Source: Brachionus plicatilis
Lineage: Eukaryota; Rotifera; Eurotatoria; Ploima; Brachionidae
Direction of reading: 5' to 3'
NCBI GenBank assembly: GCA_010279815.1
Contig: QEOQ01000180.1
Coordinates: 729,770 to 793,769, forward strand
Length of the DNA: 64,000 nt
Under the pieces are notes generated by a model. The model searched no databases. It was given only the letters and a program-made list of their open reading frames with translations, and was not told the DNA's origin. The first letter of the stretch is position 1. Every line of letters starts with the position of its first letter. The position numbers were made by a program, and so were the translations under genes. This document shows, piece by piece, positions 24,201 to 35,770 of this stretch.

Positions 24201-27200
24201 TTTTCAACCAAATCAAAAATTAATAAGTCCGATGTTAAGTTATATTATTTAAGGTACTATAAATTACAGTTAAGCAATTTAATTTATTAAATTCAAAAAT
24301 GTAGCTGATTTGGAAAAAAAAACTTGCCAAATGTACTTAGCTGGCAATTAAAGACTGATTAACTAAATTTTACAGAAAATATTCATGAAAAATTGATTGA
24401 TTTCATTTCTTGTTGATCACTTTTTAAAAAATTGGCCGACGAATAAATTTTAAATAATTTTTTCTATTTAATCAAATTGTCAATAATAATAATTGATAAT
24501 TCTCAATATTTAATATGTCACCATTTAATAATTTTAATATTAACTGACTTCAGTATTCTTTGTTGACTTATTATTCATCTTTAGTTTTTTAGAATAAAAT
24601 TTGAAATTTTTTTTTTTTTAATTTTGGATTAAAAATTCTACTGATGTTAAGCAGCTAAAAATATTAATAAATAATATTATTTAAAAAAAATGATTATTTA
24701 GATATTTCAGGCTGAGAATGATCAAAACGAAGAAGAGTTATCTGAAAAGTTGAAGCGTCAGCGAAGCTTTTCACGCCAAAAGAATCAACCAAAAGAGTCA
24801 ACAAGCAGTTGTTCAGAAGGTCGAGAAGTTAAATATGTAACTTTTGTTGCCAAGATTAATGAAAAGTCAAGCGATGGATCATCGACAGAAAATGCAGAAA
24901 AAATTGAAAATCTAAAAGACAAATCCAACTCACAGTTGGCTACAACTGAGCCAATAATCCAACAAGACACCAAACAAAGTGAGTCCGTAACAGATAACAC
25001 CACCGAAACTGCCACAATTGGAACCGAAAAAGCTTTGGAATGTCTTCATAGAGAAATAGACGAATGTGAATGCTGTAAATACCCGAGAGCGCCGAGTCCA
25101 TCATTCGTTAATCAAAAGCATGATATTTTTCATTTAACTTACGTAAATGACGAAAAAAATGAATTTTCTCACCGAAAAAATCTCAACTCCCTAGCTACAG
25201 AAACAGTATCGGATCAGGACCAGACAAGCGGCTTAAGAGAAATTTTACTGTCCAACTATGATCCTAAGTTTGCAGCCAAAATAGGTATAAGTGAATTCGT
25301 TCCGGTTCAAATAATGACCCCTCAAAATAATGGACAACTTAGAAATTTAGAATTTATTCCCTTCGAAAATATTGACTCTAGTTATCCAAAGTAAAAATTT
25401 AAAAAATTTAAAAAAATTCCTTTTTTTCTAAATTTATTCTTAAATTTATTTTTTATAGAGTAAACGGTTTTCCCGTTTTCGATCCCTACTATAACAAACA
25501 ACCGGCTAAACTTTATCGAACAAATCCGTCTATACCAAGACCCGAGTCAAAATACGGAACGAGATCTTCTGTCTATGAGCAAATTTTAGAAATGAAAAGA
25601 AAAGATTTGGACACAAGTGGTATTTTGTGTGATTTTAAGAAATAAATTTAGTTATCTTAAAATTTTGATTAGCTCTAAACGTTTGGCAGCCAGAAGATGT
25701 TAATTTGGTGAGGGACCTGCTAGAGTTGGAGCAAGCTCCTATTAGAGACACCCTTGTAGTCGAGGGTCTAAAACCGGATATCAGAAATGAAAACTATGAA
25801 CTAGTTGGATATAAGGTAGACAATGAGCCTAGGAAACAAACAAATACTCAAACCACTCCGATGGGTAGACCGATTAATATGAACATTTATGGCCGATGGA
25901 ATAGAAATGAAGAAATAAACGAAAATAAAGATGAACAAAACACCGAAGAAAAGTAATTTAATATATAGGGTGATCTAAAAAGAATTTTTGACAAGTAAAA
26001 AAATATGCTCTTATTAAGCAAATTTAATTAAATTTTTTAAATATATTTTATAGACTTTAATAATTAAGAAATCAAAAGTATCCAGTTGTTTCTTGGTTTA
26101 TTATCAAAAAGAAACCGGAACAACTTTACCTGTAAATGACATTAAAATTTTCGGGTCTTGTACCATTCGTGGACAATTGTCCATGGATAACGATGTATGT
26201 CTGCTTGGTGGACAATTTTTCGAAGAAAAAAAAAAGTGTTAAAATTTTATAATTACCTGGACAATTTAAAAAATTCGTGCACAATTTGAATAATTAGTGG
26301 ACAAATTGAAAAATACATGGACAAAAAAAAAATTTATTTTATTTTAATATTTTATTTTAATAGAATAATCATTTCAATCAAATCCAATTAATTAATTAAT
26401 AATATATAAGATTACTTTCTTTTTCTCAAATTATATTTAGGCGATGAAATAGGCTTATTATCAACCTGTGAAGTTTTTTCACTTTTTTTCTTTCTGCCTC
26501 GTTTTTTTGGGGTCTTTACTTTAGTTATTGTTTCAATCACGTTTTCGTTTTCTGGTATGCAACTGGGGGTATTTTTAATCAAATTTTGTCTTGTCAAGGT
26601 TCTAACATTAGGCTCTGTAAAAATATTTGATCTCTTTGAAATAAACATAGATGTTCCTTTTTTTGTTTTACGCTTGAGATTTGCCTACTGGATCAACTTG
26701 GACTACTGGATCAACTTCATACAGTGGCAATTCCACTCGATTAAATAAATCTATTTAAATCAATTTAAGAAGGTGTTATAAATTAACTTTTAATTTTTTT
26801 TTATTGGTCAATTATTATTTTTGGTGGACAAATCGAAAAATAGATGGACAATTGTAAAAATACGGCATCGTGAAATTTCATACAAAACTTCCAATACAAA
26901 AATTAAAAAATTTTATAACTTTTGTTCTAAAAGTCAAAAACTTGTTCTGTAAATGAAACAAAGTGAAACAACTGTTGTTTCACCTTCTGCAGAAGTCTGC
27001 AAAATCTTTGCAAATTCTGCAAAATTGCACCCTATTTAAAAGTATTAAAAATAAAGCGGAATCTATTTGCACAGATTTTGCAGACTTCTGCAGAAGGTGA
27101 AACAACAGTTGTTTCACTTTGTTTCATTTACAGAACAAGTTTTTGACTTTTAGAACAAAAGTTATAAAATTTTTTAATTTTTGTATTGGAAGTTTTGTAT

Positions 27201-30200
27201 GAAATTTCACAATCGCTAAAAATACCTGGACAATTTTCAAAAAAAATCGTCCACCAAACAGACATATATCGTTGTCCATGGACAATTGTCCACGAATGGT
27301 ACAAGACCCAAATTTTCTTTAAAATAATCTAATCTTTTCGGAAGCGAGTAAACCTAATTTTTAAGTTTTTTTATCATGTTTACAGGACTTATTAAGTAAT
27401 ATATATTAAAGCATGTTATTTTTAAAGCAAAATGATTAATAAGGTCAAGTTAAAAACTTATATCAATTAGACTTTATTTTCGACAGATATGAGAAATAAT
27501 AAATGGATACTCAATTTTTTCAAATTTATACAAAAAACTAAAAACTAAAATAACTTTTAAACTATAAGACATAAAAAAATGATTTAAAGACTTATTTTAA
27601 AAATATTTAATTCCTCTTTAAAACAGAGTCTAGACAAAAGTTATTTTACAGATGTCATTTACAGGTAAAGTTGTCCCAGATGATCTCTTTCTGTTTATAA
27701 ACTTTTGATTTCTTAATTATTAAAGTCTATTAAATATATTTACAAAATTTAATTAAATTTGCTTAATAATAGCATATATTTTTTATTTGTCAAACTTTTG
27801 AACATTATTTTTTGAACACCAGTTTTGGAAAAAAATTTACTCTAAAAATTTTGTTTAAGTTACAAGTGTCCATCGAATACTAATTTTTCAGCTTTTACCA
27901 AAGAAACTTTGAATTCTGATGTAGCTGCTAAACCAAAATCAAATGGTCTCCAGTTGACAGGAAATCAACTGTGTAAGAAATTCGATGACTATGTTTATGA
28001 AGGAAGACCATTGCCTACAGCAAGAACTGTTCAAGATCCTGTAATCGAATAGGCTTTTTTTTGGATTTTTATTTTTTACTTTTTTTTTCTAAAGGAAAAA
28101 GAACAAATGGCTTTGATGAAATTCAATGATGCTAAGCAATCGGTTCATATACCAACCATTTTTAAAGGAACGACTTATGGTCGTAATTACGTAAAAGAAT
28201 TTGATCTTGAGGAAATAGCCAAAAGAGAGGATCAACGAATGGCTGCTATTAAAATACAAAGGTAAAAAATAATTCTTCATTAAGGCTTCTATATTTTTTG
28301 GCTTGATTTTTGAATTGTAAGTGAAGACTCAAGCTGTGTCGGAATCTGACTTGAGTACTAAATTTTTGAATCGTTAAATATTAAAGTCTAGGGTTCAAAT
28401 GTGAGTCTTTGATTTTTCATCAAGTCACAAGTCCTATTTAGTTAAATGGCTGTTAAAAAAAACTTGTACTTTTGAAAAGAAAATTTCCCAGTCAAAAAAA
28501 TTTTAAAGACTTTTTAAAGGCTCCTTAAGGATTTTTTTAAAGATTCTTTAAAGATTTCGGGACGCTTTTTCTTTAAAAATTATTAAAAGAATGGCCTTTA
28601 GAATTTCAGTATTTATTTTTTTAAAGATAATTATTTAAAAAACTATAAAATTTCTATGAAAAGTATGTATTGTTTTTAGATTAGTTAACTTTTAATCAAT
28701 TTAAATTTTTTTTTGTATTGTAGCATCATCAGAAATTAGATTATAATTAAATGAATTTTAGTATGATTTAAAGATAAAATGACTTGAAATTGAAATATTC
28801 ATTGATATGAACTTAACCGTATTTACTCGTACAGAATCTTGATAAAAATTACTAAAGGAAAATCTTTTTATTTAATTAAAAGAAAGTACCGGAGTACAAA
28901 AATTATTAATTAATAATTATGGGACGAGATAAACCTTATTTGGAATTTTAAAGATTTATTCCATCCCATTCAATTGATTAAAGGTGATTTTCTAAACTTT
29001 TTAAAATAATTCGAATAAAGAAAAATAATTCAAAAAAATTTATCATTTTTTATCAAAATAATAATTTCTCGCAATTTTTCATTGAAAAAATATTTAAAAT
29101 TTGCCTTTAATCTACAAAAAACGAAAATTTAATTGAAAAAATTTTTTTTCACTAGTTAATTTAACTTCATCAAGTCAGATATCAAGTCAGTATTGGGTAT
29201 ATAACTTAAAAACATTAAAAATTTGTTCAGCAATTCTAGAGTTCGCTGCACCATAAATCTTAACTTTTTTTAAAATGAATTTTTCATCCTCTCGACACTT
29301 TTGCCTTATGTTTTTGACCCTCAGATTTCATTCAAGCTTGATATCTGATTAACCAAAAATTTGTTCAAGAAAATTAGAAGAAGGGTTCCCGGGGGACGAT
29401 TTTGGTGGATTTTGATAAAATACGTTACAGATACCTATTTTAACCCTACCAAGGTAATCATGGGCGCTAAAAAATAAAATTAAGCTTATTCTGATATATT
29501 TCGCTAAATACCTTTTTTCCAAACTTGTCCAAACAGACCACAAATTCTGATAGAAGAAAAAATTTAGAACACTTTGGTCTGTTAAGATTTTCTAATTAAT
29601 CTTTTTTTCGCCTAAAAATTAAACTAAACGTAGCCTATTTTTCAAAAAAATGAAGAATTTTAGTTATTTTTATAAATTAGCGTATTATTATTATATATTC
29701 GGTATTTTCGCGAAATATTATAAGAATTAGCTGAAACTTAGTGGGTATTATTATTTAGCGCCCTTGACTACCCCGATAGGGTCAAAAAAACTACCAGTAT
29801 CGTATTTCATCAAAATCAAAGGATTTATATGGTAACAAAAAACATCAAGTTTATTTTAAAAATTTGCTTTTTGAATAAATAGATTTTTTGTGAATCAAGA
29901 ATTAAATTCTAGTCTAATAAACTTCTTCTAGACTCCAGAAATCTTAAAAATGTTCTTCTTAATTAAATAGGGAAATTTCTATAATATTTTTGGCAGATAT
30001 TTTTTTGAAAAGCTTTATTATCTAATTTAAAGTTACAGATGCATTACAAATATATTGGTCCAATACTAAGGCTTGTGATTCAGGGTACTCTACCTTTTCA
30101 ATTTATAGTTTAAGGATTATTTTAAAATTCAAATTCAAATTTTTTAAATCGATTATTTGACAACTATGTTTGCAGAAAATTTATTATAAGCCAAAAAAAA

Positions 30201-31480
30201 AAGATAAAATGTCTATTAAAATAATTTAAATAAATAATAATGAATTTTTTTTCATATCTTTTAAAAGTTTGTAATTTTTGTTAATTAATTTTTATTTAAA
30301 GGCATTTTAGAGAACATTTGCTACAAAAGCACAGAATAGCTAATCGCTCGGACCCAGATGCACTGGCTAGAGTTATTAATTATCGTAATGAGTTACTAAA
30401 AAGAAAACAAAAAAAAGAAGCGCTAATGATGGAAGAAAAATCGCGAATTGAAAAGGAAAATGCGAGACTCAGGACATTAATTCAAAAAATTGGAATTCAT
30501 TCGGATTTATATCAGTTAGTTAAGAAATTTTTTCTAACTATACAATTGATTTAATTGATTTGTTTCAAGAATTCTTCATCAAAAAGGACCAGAGTACACA
30601 AGTAGAGTGCTTAATAAAGCAGCTTCTTGTATTCAAAGATGGGTGCGAGGCTGGATGATACGAAAAGAAATCAAAAATTTTAAACTTGTGGTAAGGAAAA
30701 AATTTATAGTGTAAAATAGCTTTCTTTAAAAAAAAATAAAGTTGTATAGAGAAAATGTCGACTGGAGTTCATTTACTACCAATTATCGTAAAACAATCTT
30801 ACGAATTCTTAAAATGAGAAATTCATTTAGTATTGACTGTGAATTCATACCAAATGAAGCACTTGATTTTTATTTGCGTGAGAAAAGTTAGTTCTTAAAT
30901 TTTTTTAAATTAATTTCTTTTTGATTACTTTATTTGGTTTAAGAGTACACAAGTTATTTTAATAAATTGGCTTTTTCAAATGAAATAGAGCTCAGTGATA
31001 TATCGAAAATGTTCAATTTTGTTGACTTGCATCCTAACAATGATGAAATTCAAGAGGCAAAGCTGAATGTTCTAAAATGTAAAAGATAGTCTTTTTAATT
31101 CTTTAGTTTAATTTTTTATTTAAGTTTATAAACGGAAAGCTAACTCAACATCGATTTCAAAAAGGGCGATGTTCGACATTATTTACTATATTTATCCACC
31201 TAAGGCTACCAAGCTAAAGTCAACTAGAAAATCTACTTGGACAAATCCAATTGTTGACGGAGAGGACGCTCTCAGATTAAGAGGTTATTTGCTGCATGGC
31301 TATCAAATATATTTAAAATTTCATTTTATTTAAGGTTTTAAATTAATTGAGCCAACTGTCCTTGAAAAAAGTTGGAAATTAGTCAGCGAAAATTCGGTTC
31401 TGGAAAGAATGAACTCAAATGTCTCGCTAGCATTGAATAAAAATACACCTGTGCAAGATTTTGAAGACAGTATTAATTAA
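21229..31480 (+). CDS. Large IQ-motif protein, about 20 exons
   Basis: Exons: 21229-21285, 21331-21425, 21475-21543, 21592-21679, 22182-22401, 22449-22616, 22664-22848, 22898-23151, 23204-23300, about 24702-25390, 25459-25619, 25673-25952, 27892-28040, 28095-28261, 30302-30514, 30570-30690, 30742-30886, 30944-31078, 31125-31283, 31335-31480; about 1,200 residues. Phases agree everywhere except between 25952 and 27892, where one base is unaccounted for and a small exon is probably missing. The C-terminal third carries two IQ calmodulin-binding motifs: IKIQRHFREHLLQKHR (split by an intron) and CIQRWVRGWMIRK, separated by a Lys/Glu-rich helix (RNELLKRKQKKEALMMEEK) likely to be coiled coil. The N-terminal half is charged, Ser-rich and largely disordered. 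I do not recognise the family; a cytoskeletal or ciliary calmodulin-binding role is only an inference. Its introns hold at least five transposons. Confidence 0.75.
21719..22125. mobile_element. Tc1/mariner-type MITE
   Basis: A 407-bp element with terminal inverted repeats CAGTGGTGATTT, continuing ATAACAGTATTTTACG, flanked on both sides by TA (21717-21718 and 22126-22127), the Tc1/mariner target duplication. The inner part is also palindromic and dense in GGTAAAATTTGG and TTACGTAA-type motifs. It has no open frame, so it is non-autonomous. It lies in intron 4 of the IQ gene. Confidence 0.85.
23301..24701. other. 1.4-kb intron of the IQ gene
   Basis: A/T-rich intron without recognisable repeats or coding potential. 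The acceptor may be at 24701 or nine bases later (TTTCAG ending at 24710). Confidence 0.6.
26412..26648 (-). pseudogene. Short basic ORF inside nested element
   Basis: A 78-residue frame with PKKRGRKKK (AT-hook-like) and a C-terminal YNLRKRK. It lies entirely inside the middle nested element and has no detectable partner exons. It may be a fragment of a transposon or host-derived DNA-binding protein, or chance. Function is unknown. Confidence 0.3.
26864..27216. mobile_element. Hairpin-family element A (9-bp TSD)
   Basis: A 353-bp near-perfect palindrome starting GGCATCGTGAAATTTCATAC and ending in the complement (TTTCACAATCGC). The perfect 9-bp duplication TAAAAATAC flanks it (26855-26863, 27217-27225). 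The subterminal module is TGAAACAAAGTGAAACAAC, followed by TTCTGCAGAAGTCTGCAAAA and the family's central TTTGCA/TGCAGA words and CACCCTATTTAAAAGTATT. It is the innermost member of the nest. Long TIRs with 9-bp duplications fit Mutator-like or Merlin elements. Confidence 0.9.
29404..29822. mobile_element. Inverted-repeat element with GGGCGCTAAA arms
   Basis: The left arm holds GATTTTGATAAAATACG, ACCCTACCAAGGTAATCA, GGGCGCTAAAAAAT and TATTTCGCTAAATACC. The right arm repeats these in reverse complement (TATTTCGCGAAAATACC, GGGCGCTAAATAAT, ACCCTATCGGGGTAGTCA, GATTTTGATGAAATACG). Ends are approximate and I saw no convincing duplication. It lies in the 2-kb intron 28262-30301 of the IQ gene. Confidence 0.75.
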
Positions 31481-31725
31481 ACAAAACTAGATATTAAAAT
31501 AATAATCAAATAATTCATTTAAAAATATTTATTAAAAATTGATTGTAATTATTAAATAAAAAATTATCTTTATTCATTTATTTTTAAATTATTTGTATGA
31601 TTTTAAAGAGAAATCTAATGATCAGAAAATTGGCTTAATTTTCTTGTAATTGAAATTTTCTTGAAAAAATTTAACTTTTACTTTTATTGGGAAATAAAAA
31701 ATTATGTTTCAAAAACCTTTTAAAA

Positions 31726-32118
31726 TCAATAATTTGGAAATTGGTTACTCGGATTATTAGCTATAAAGTAATTTGTTGGACAATTAACCACGATAAAAGG
31801 TTCTTCAGTATTTCCTTTTGCCTTTTTAGTCGAATCATTTATTGGATTACTATTAATTGTAATATTTGTTGGATAATTCGGAACATTTGTATGATTAATT
31901 GTAATATGAACCGAGGATGAGCCATTATAAGTGGGAGGAATCATTTGAGGAACTTTTGGACTTGGATGGTAGGTTGGAACTGTAGGAAAATTATCCGAGT
32001 AATTAGGTTCAGTATGATTATAATAAGATGACATATTGTCCGGAATGTACATAGGAGCACTAGGAATAGTGGTTGAGGACGGAATAGCTGGATAAATTTT
32101 ATCGAACATCTTTTCCAA
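31726..32118 (-). CDS. Small Pro/Asn/Ser/Thr-rich protein, unrecognised
   Basis: A 130-residue frame starting MEKMFDKIYPAIPSSTTIP, rich in Pro, Asn, Tyr and Thr, with repeated PTYHPSP/PPTYNG-like segments and several N-x-S/T sequons. It has no signal peptide or recognised domain. It converges on the IQ gene (245 bases between stops). Its length and amino acid bias in such AT-rich DNA favour a real but disordered product; splicing to further exons is possible. Confidence 0.45.
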   Translation of the reverse strand: MEKMFDKIYPAIPSSTTIPSAPMYIPDNMSSYYNHTEPNYSDNFPTVPTYHPSPKVPQMIPPTYNGSSSVHITINHTNVPNYPTNITINSNPINDSTKKAKGNTEEPFIVVNCPTNYFIANNPSNQFPNY

Positions 32119-32583
32119 AATAAATCAAACCAAATTCTCAAATTTAAATATTTTCAAAAATGTCTGTTTCTAATGGAGTTGAAATTTTTTCTTAGTTCTA
32201 GAAAATTATTATAAAACTTAAAAATGTCCTTTTCCAATAACAACTGTTTAAAAAATCTAAAGATTTCTAGAAAACTATTGGAAAATATTATACTTATTCA
32301 GACTAGAATTTCATAAAAAATATATAAATTATGCCAATTCTTGAAAATGGCAAATTTTTCATTTCCAAATAATGACTCTAAATGGCTAAAAAAAATTTTT
32401 TCTATAATATTTATGGAAACATTGCCTTTTCAATTAAGTTTTTATTTTTTATTTGGGGTCTTATTTACTTCATCATTGTCACATAATTTGAGATCAGATT
32501 AATCCAACTGACTTTTAGATCAAGATTATCTTTTTTTTTTTTTTGGAAATCAGTAATTCAAGCAAAAGATCACATTTGAAACT

Positions 32584-32883
32584 GGTATTGCGAAATTTCA
32601 TACAAACTCCCAATACAAAAATAAAAAATTTTATGACTTTGGTCATAAATGTGAAATACTTGTTTTTCAAATGAAACAAAGTAATAAAAAATGCAAAATT
32701 GGGCTCTATTTAAAAGTATTCAAAATAAAAATAAATACGCAATTAATTTTCACAGATTTTGTAGGCTTCCACAATACGTGAAACAAAAGTTGTTTCACTT
32801 TGATTCATTTAAAAACAAGTATTTGATATTTATAACAAAAGTCACAATTTTTTTTCTTTTTGTATTGTAAGTTTAATAGCATG
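32584..32883. mobile_element. Hairpin-family element B (decayed)
   Basis: About 300 bp starting GGTATTGCGAAATTTCATAC with subterminal TGAAACAAAGT, central CTCTATTTAAAAGTATT and a complementary right arm with GTTGTTTCACTTTG and TTTTTGTATTGTAAGTTT. It is a diverged copy of element A. The right end is degraded and no duplication is visible. Confidence 0.75.
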
Positions 32884-33241
32884 ATATTATTACATAAAAT
32901 TAAAGAGACGATTATACTTCTCAATCTTTATTCTGAACCAACAACTTCAATACAACATATTTATAAATATTTATAGTTCTAAATCCTTTTCAAACTAAAA
33001 ATAATTAAATTAACTATTTAACTAATTTACTTACTTAGTTACTTAAGAACTTATTATTGAAACCGATTTAAGATTACTTGTCGTTGGGTAATTTTTTTTG
33101 TAATTCTCTTAACTGGAAATTTATATCACCTTGCAAAAAGAAATTTGAAAAATTAACTTTAGTTGCTATTTTTATTTGTTTTTTATCAAATAAAAGTCAA
33201 TTTTTAAAAAAAATTTAGATAAACACTAAGAAAATTAAAAT

Positions 33242-35770
33242 TTATTTTTTAAAATTTGCTACACCTATATCACCTGGTCCAATTACATTTTTTTTCTCAA
33301 AATTATCCAAAAAATCTCCAAATTGAATTTCTGCATTGTTTTCAGATTGAGCTAAATAAATTCCAAACTTTGAATTTGACTTGAATTTATTGACTTGTTT
33401 CAGTAGTGAATTGCATAAAAACGAATAATCAGTCGAATCATTATTTTTTGAGTCGCTATCTTCACTTTGGTTTATGTTTATCATTTGACACCTGGTACAA
33501 TTGTTTACACTTTTAAAAGTAATATTTTTATTTAGAATTTTAATATCGGTCCAAAACTCTTCACTAAAATCTCCACTTGTATTTTCATCAATTGAAACTA
33601 TTAAATTAGGACGAAATTGCAGCAATAAAAAATTATCAATTTTTACAAATCCGATTTCGCCTATTTTGTTTTTTATATTTTCTTCCAAATTTTCTACCAA
33701 AAACCTCCTTAAAACTCTAATACTATTTTCACTTATTAACAAAAATTCTGCTTTGTTGGCATAAGAAGCCTTTTCAACGCTCTCCGCAATTTTCAGCAGT
33801 CGACATGTATCTGAAAAATTCAAAACTTTGGTCAACCATTCTGACACCTCATCGCCCATATCATATCCAGCTATTTTATTGGCAAAAACAATAGTTTTAT
33901 CAAAATTGGTATTTAATTCCAGACTAAAACTAGCACTTAAATGGCTTAGAGTCATTTTTTGTTTGCCCAAGTCAATATATGGGTGTAGTCTGGTCAAGTT
34001 TGGACATCTTTTTTGGGTCAGAACTATTCCATTGTTGTCAACTATGACAAAATTTCTGTCATATTTCAAGCCAAAGTCCTTGATCAAAGGCCATGAATCT
34101 TCAATCTTCATCGCACGGCACGATTTGATCGGATAAATAAAAATTTGAGTTATTGTCATAAATTGTTTACCCAAGTATCCGGACTTGATGTTAACTTGGT
34201 CAAAATTTTGCGCTTTTGTTTCCATAAAGTTATCTTGGAGAAATTTTAAAAAATAATCTATGTCACATTTGGTGGACGCATATCCAAAGCTGATTCGTAT
34301 TGCCCCAGTTGGCTTACCATCTATTAAATCAATGTAATCTCCACATTTATGACCATGCTCCTCGAAATTTTCCAGAAAATCCTTAGAGTCTTTCAAATGA
34401 GTCAAAAATAATTGACAAGCGCCAATATTACAGAAGCATCCAGTTCTCAAATGAATTCGATTTTCTTGAGCAAGACTATTTACCAAGTTATATCCAATGT
34501 ATTTACCTGAAGAATTTTTTAGATTAAAAGCAATTATGGGTCCATAGTTTAGATCCAATCTGTCCTTTCGGTAAATTTCAACCATTTTTGTACCATTATA
34601 ATGTTTTAAAACTTCAAGTTTGGCTAAACAATACTCAGTCAACTCAGCCACATACTCCTTTATTACCATAAACCCTTTGCCAAATGTTAGCTGAAAAAAT
34701 TTTTCTATGGCTAAATTGAGACCAATAATTTGTAAATAAGAAATAGTTCCATCTTCGAAAAATTCATGAAAATTATCAATTTTAATTTGACTTTTTCCGT
34801 TTTGTTTTAGGGAGCAATTTTTGAAGCATACTTGAGCATTGTCAATTAGAGCCATGGACACAGTCCCACCTCCGAAATATTTTTTAGCACTTAGACAATT
34901 TTTGGTGGCTTCTGTCTTGCGAATGATTAGTGCACCGATACCAGTCGGAAATCCGAACATTTTATAAAAAGACACTACCAAAAAATCAGCCTTGATTTCA
35001 TTTAAATTCAAAAATGATGTGCTGGTATAAGAAGCTGTATCCAAGCACAGAAACAAATTTTCTTTTTTAAGCTGAGGATTGATGCCTTTACTTTTTATTT
35101 TGTCAATTAAATCTAGACTGTACCGTCTTCCATTGAAATTGCTCTGTGCTGGAATGACTAATAAATTGTTCGGACAGGAATGTATGACCTGTTGGTTTTG
35201 GTACGGATTTTCGATTAGTTTAGAATCGAAAAAGCATTCCGATGATTTACTCTCGGCAAGAAAGTGCACTTCAACTCCAGGATTTGAACTCCAGACTAAC
35301 TCTCGGAGTCCGATTACCGAAGTATGGTTATCGTTTAAATAAGCAAAATAAGGATTGGCACATGGTTTAGATTTTTCTTGCGATGGATCAATTGTTCCAA
35401 AATTAAAGCTTTCCAGCAACAATTTCATACCATGTGTGGCGTTTTGCACAAAGACCACGTCATATTCATTCAAATTTGTGTTGAAAAGTTGGAGAATTTT
35501 TTGTCTAGTTGACTCGACGAACAAATTGGTGTACAAACCACTTTGACTTTGGCTGTGCGGATTGCTGAACAAAGACCAAGAGCCAGATGATTCATCGTGA
35601 GTAGTTAGTTTTTGGTAATATTGCTTGATTAAACTTGATGGGTATACACAATTTGCTGCATAGTCAAGATAAATTTGATTTTTAAGATGATTGAATTCGC
35701 CTTGCTCTGAATGGGATCTTAAATTTTCGATTTGGGATTTGTAGTCCAGAACTAAATCACTTTTTTCCAT
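33242..35770 (-). CDS. MOCOS: Molybdenum cofactor sulfurase
   Basis: A single frame; the start chosen is the MEKSDLVLDY methionine (842 residues), since the 14 residues further upstream are not family-like. Human MOCOS is about 890 residues. It sulfurates the molybdenum cofactor of xanthine dehydrogenase and aldehyde oxidase. The N-terminal two thirds is a NifS-like, PLP-dependent cysteine desulfurase: IYLDYAANCVYPSS near the start, PLP lysine in VVSFYKMFGFPTGIGALI, catalytic Cys in LRTGCFCNIGACQ, then GAIRISFGYAST. The C-terminal third is a MOSC domain: IFIYPIKSCRAM, LKYDRNFVIVD, QFRPNLIVSID and GPGDIG. Both domains are intact. The gene is intronless. Flanks are A/T-rich and give no promoter detail. 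Confidence 0.96.
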   Translation of the reverse strand: MEKSDLVLDYKSQIENLRSHSEQGEFNHLKNQIYLDYAANCVYPSSLIKQYYQKLTTHDESSGSWSLFSNPHSQSQSGLYTNLFVESTRQKILQLFNTNLNEYDVVFVQNATHGMKLLLESFNFGTIDPSQEKSKPCANPYFAYLNDNHTSVIGLRELVWSSNPGVEVHFLAESKSSECFFDSKLIENPYQNQQVIHSCPNNLLVIPAQSNFNGRRYSLDLIDKIKSKGINPQLKKENLFLCLDTASYTSTSFLNLNEIKADFLVVSFYKMFGFPTGIGALIIRKTEATKNCLSAKKYFGGGTVSMALIDNAQVCFKNCSLKQNGKSQIKIDNFHEFFEDGTISYLQIIGLNLAIEKFFQLTFGKGFMVIKEYVAELTEYCLAKLEVLKHYNGTKMVEIYRKDRLDLNYGPIIAFNLKNSSGKYIGYNLVNSLAQENRIHLRTGCFCNIGACQLFLTHLKDSKDFLENFEEHGHKCGDYIDLIDGKPTGAIRISFGYASTKCDIDYFLKFLQDNFMETKAQNFDQVNIKSGYLGKQFMTITQIFIYPIKSCRAMKIEDSWPLIKDFGLKYDRNFVIVDNNGIVLTQKRCPNLTRLHPYIDLGKQKMTLSHLSASFSLELNTNFDKTIVFANKIAGYDMGDEVSEWLTKVLNFSDTCRLLKIAESVEKASYANKAEFLLISENSIRVLRRFLVENLEENIKNKIGEIGFVKIDNFLLLQFRPNLIVSIDENTSGDFSEEFWTDIKILNKNITFKSVNNCTRCQMININQSEDSDSKNNDSTDYSFLCNSLLKQVNKFKSNSKFGIYLAQSENNAEIQFGDFLDNFEKKNVIGPGDIGVANFKK

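Larger units (their letters stand above)
26153..27309. mobile_element. Middle nested inverted-repeat element
   Basis: A 1157-bp element inserted in the outer one. Its inverted repeats read GGGTCTTGTACCATTCGTGG then ACAATTGTCCATGGA, followed by about 30 more paired bases. An 8-bp direct repeat AAATTTTC flanks it (26145-26152 and 27310-27317). The interior is rich in repeated TGGACAATTT-type words and holds a short minus-strand frame with an AT-hook-like stretch. Superfamily is not certain; 8-bp duplications fit hAT, P, Merlin or Mutator. Confidence 0.8.
25969..27820. mobile_element. Outer element of a three-level nest
   Basis: Long inverted arms of about 160-175 bp: left about 25969-26144, right about 27648-27820. 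Both carry GGTG at the tip, TTTGACAA, ATTAAGCAAATTTAATTAAA, ACTTTAATAATTAAGAAATC, then AACTTTACCTGTAAATGACA. The tips read GGTGATCTAAAAAG and, on the other strand, GGTGTTCAAAAAAT. No clear target duplication was found. The interior holds the middle and inner elements. It lies in the IQ gene intron 25953-27891. Confidence 0.75.

Noticed and set aside
29160..29350. TCAGATATCAAG inverted repeat
   Set aside because: Only about 12 bases pair; too short to claim an element.
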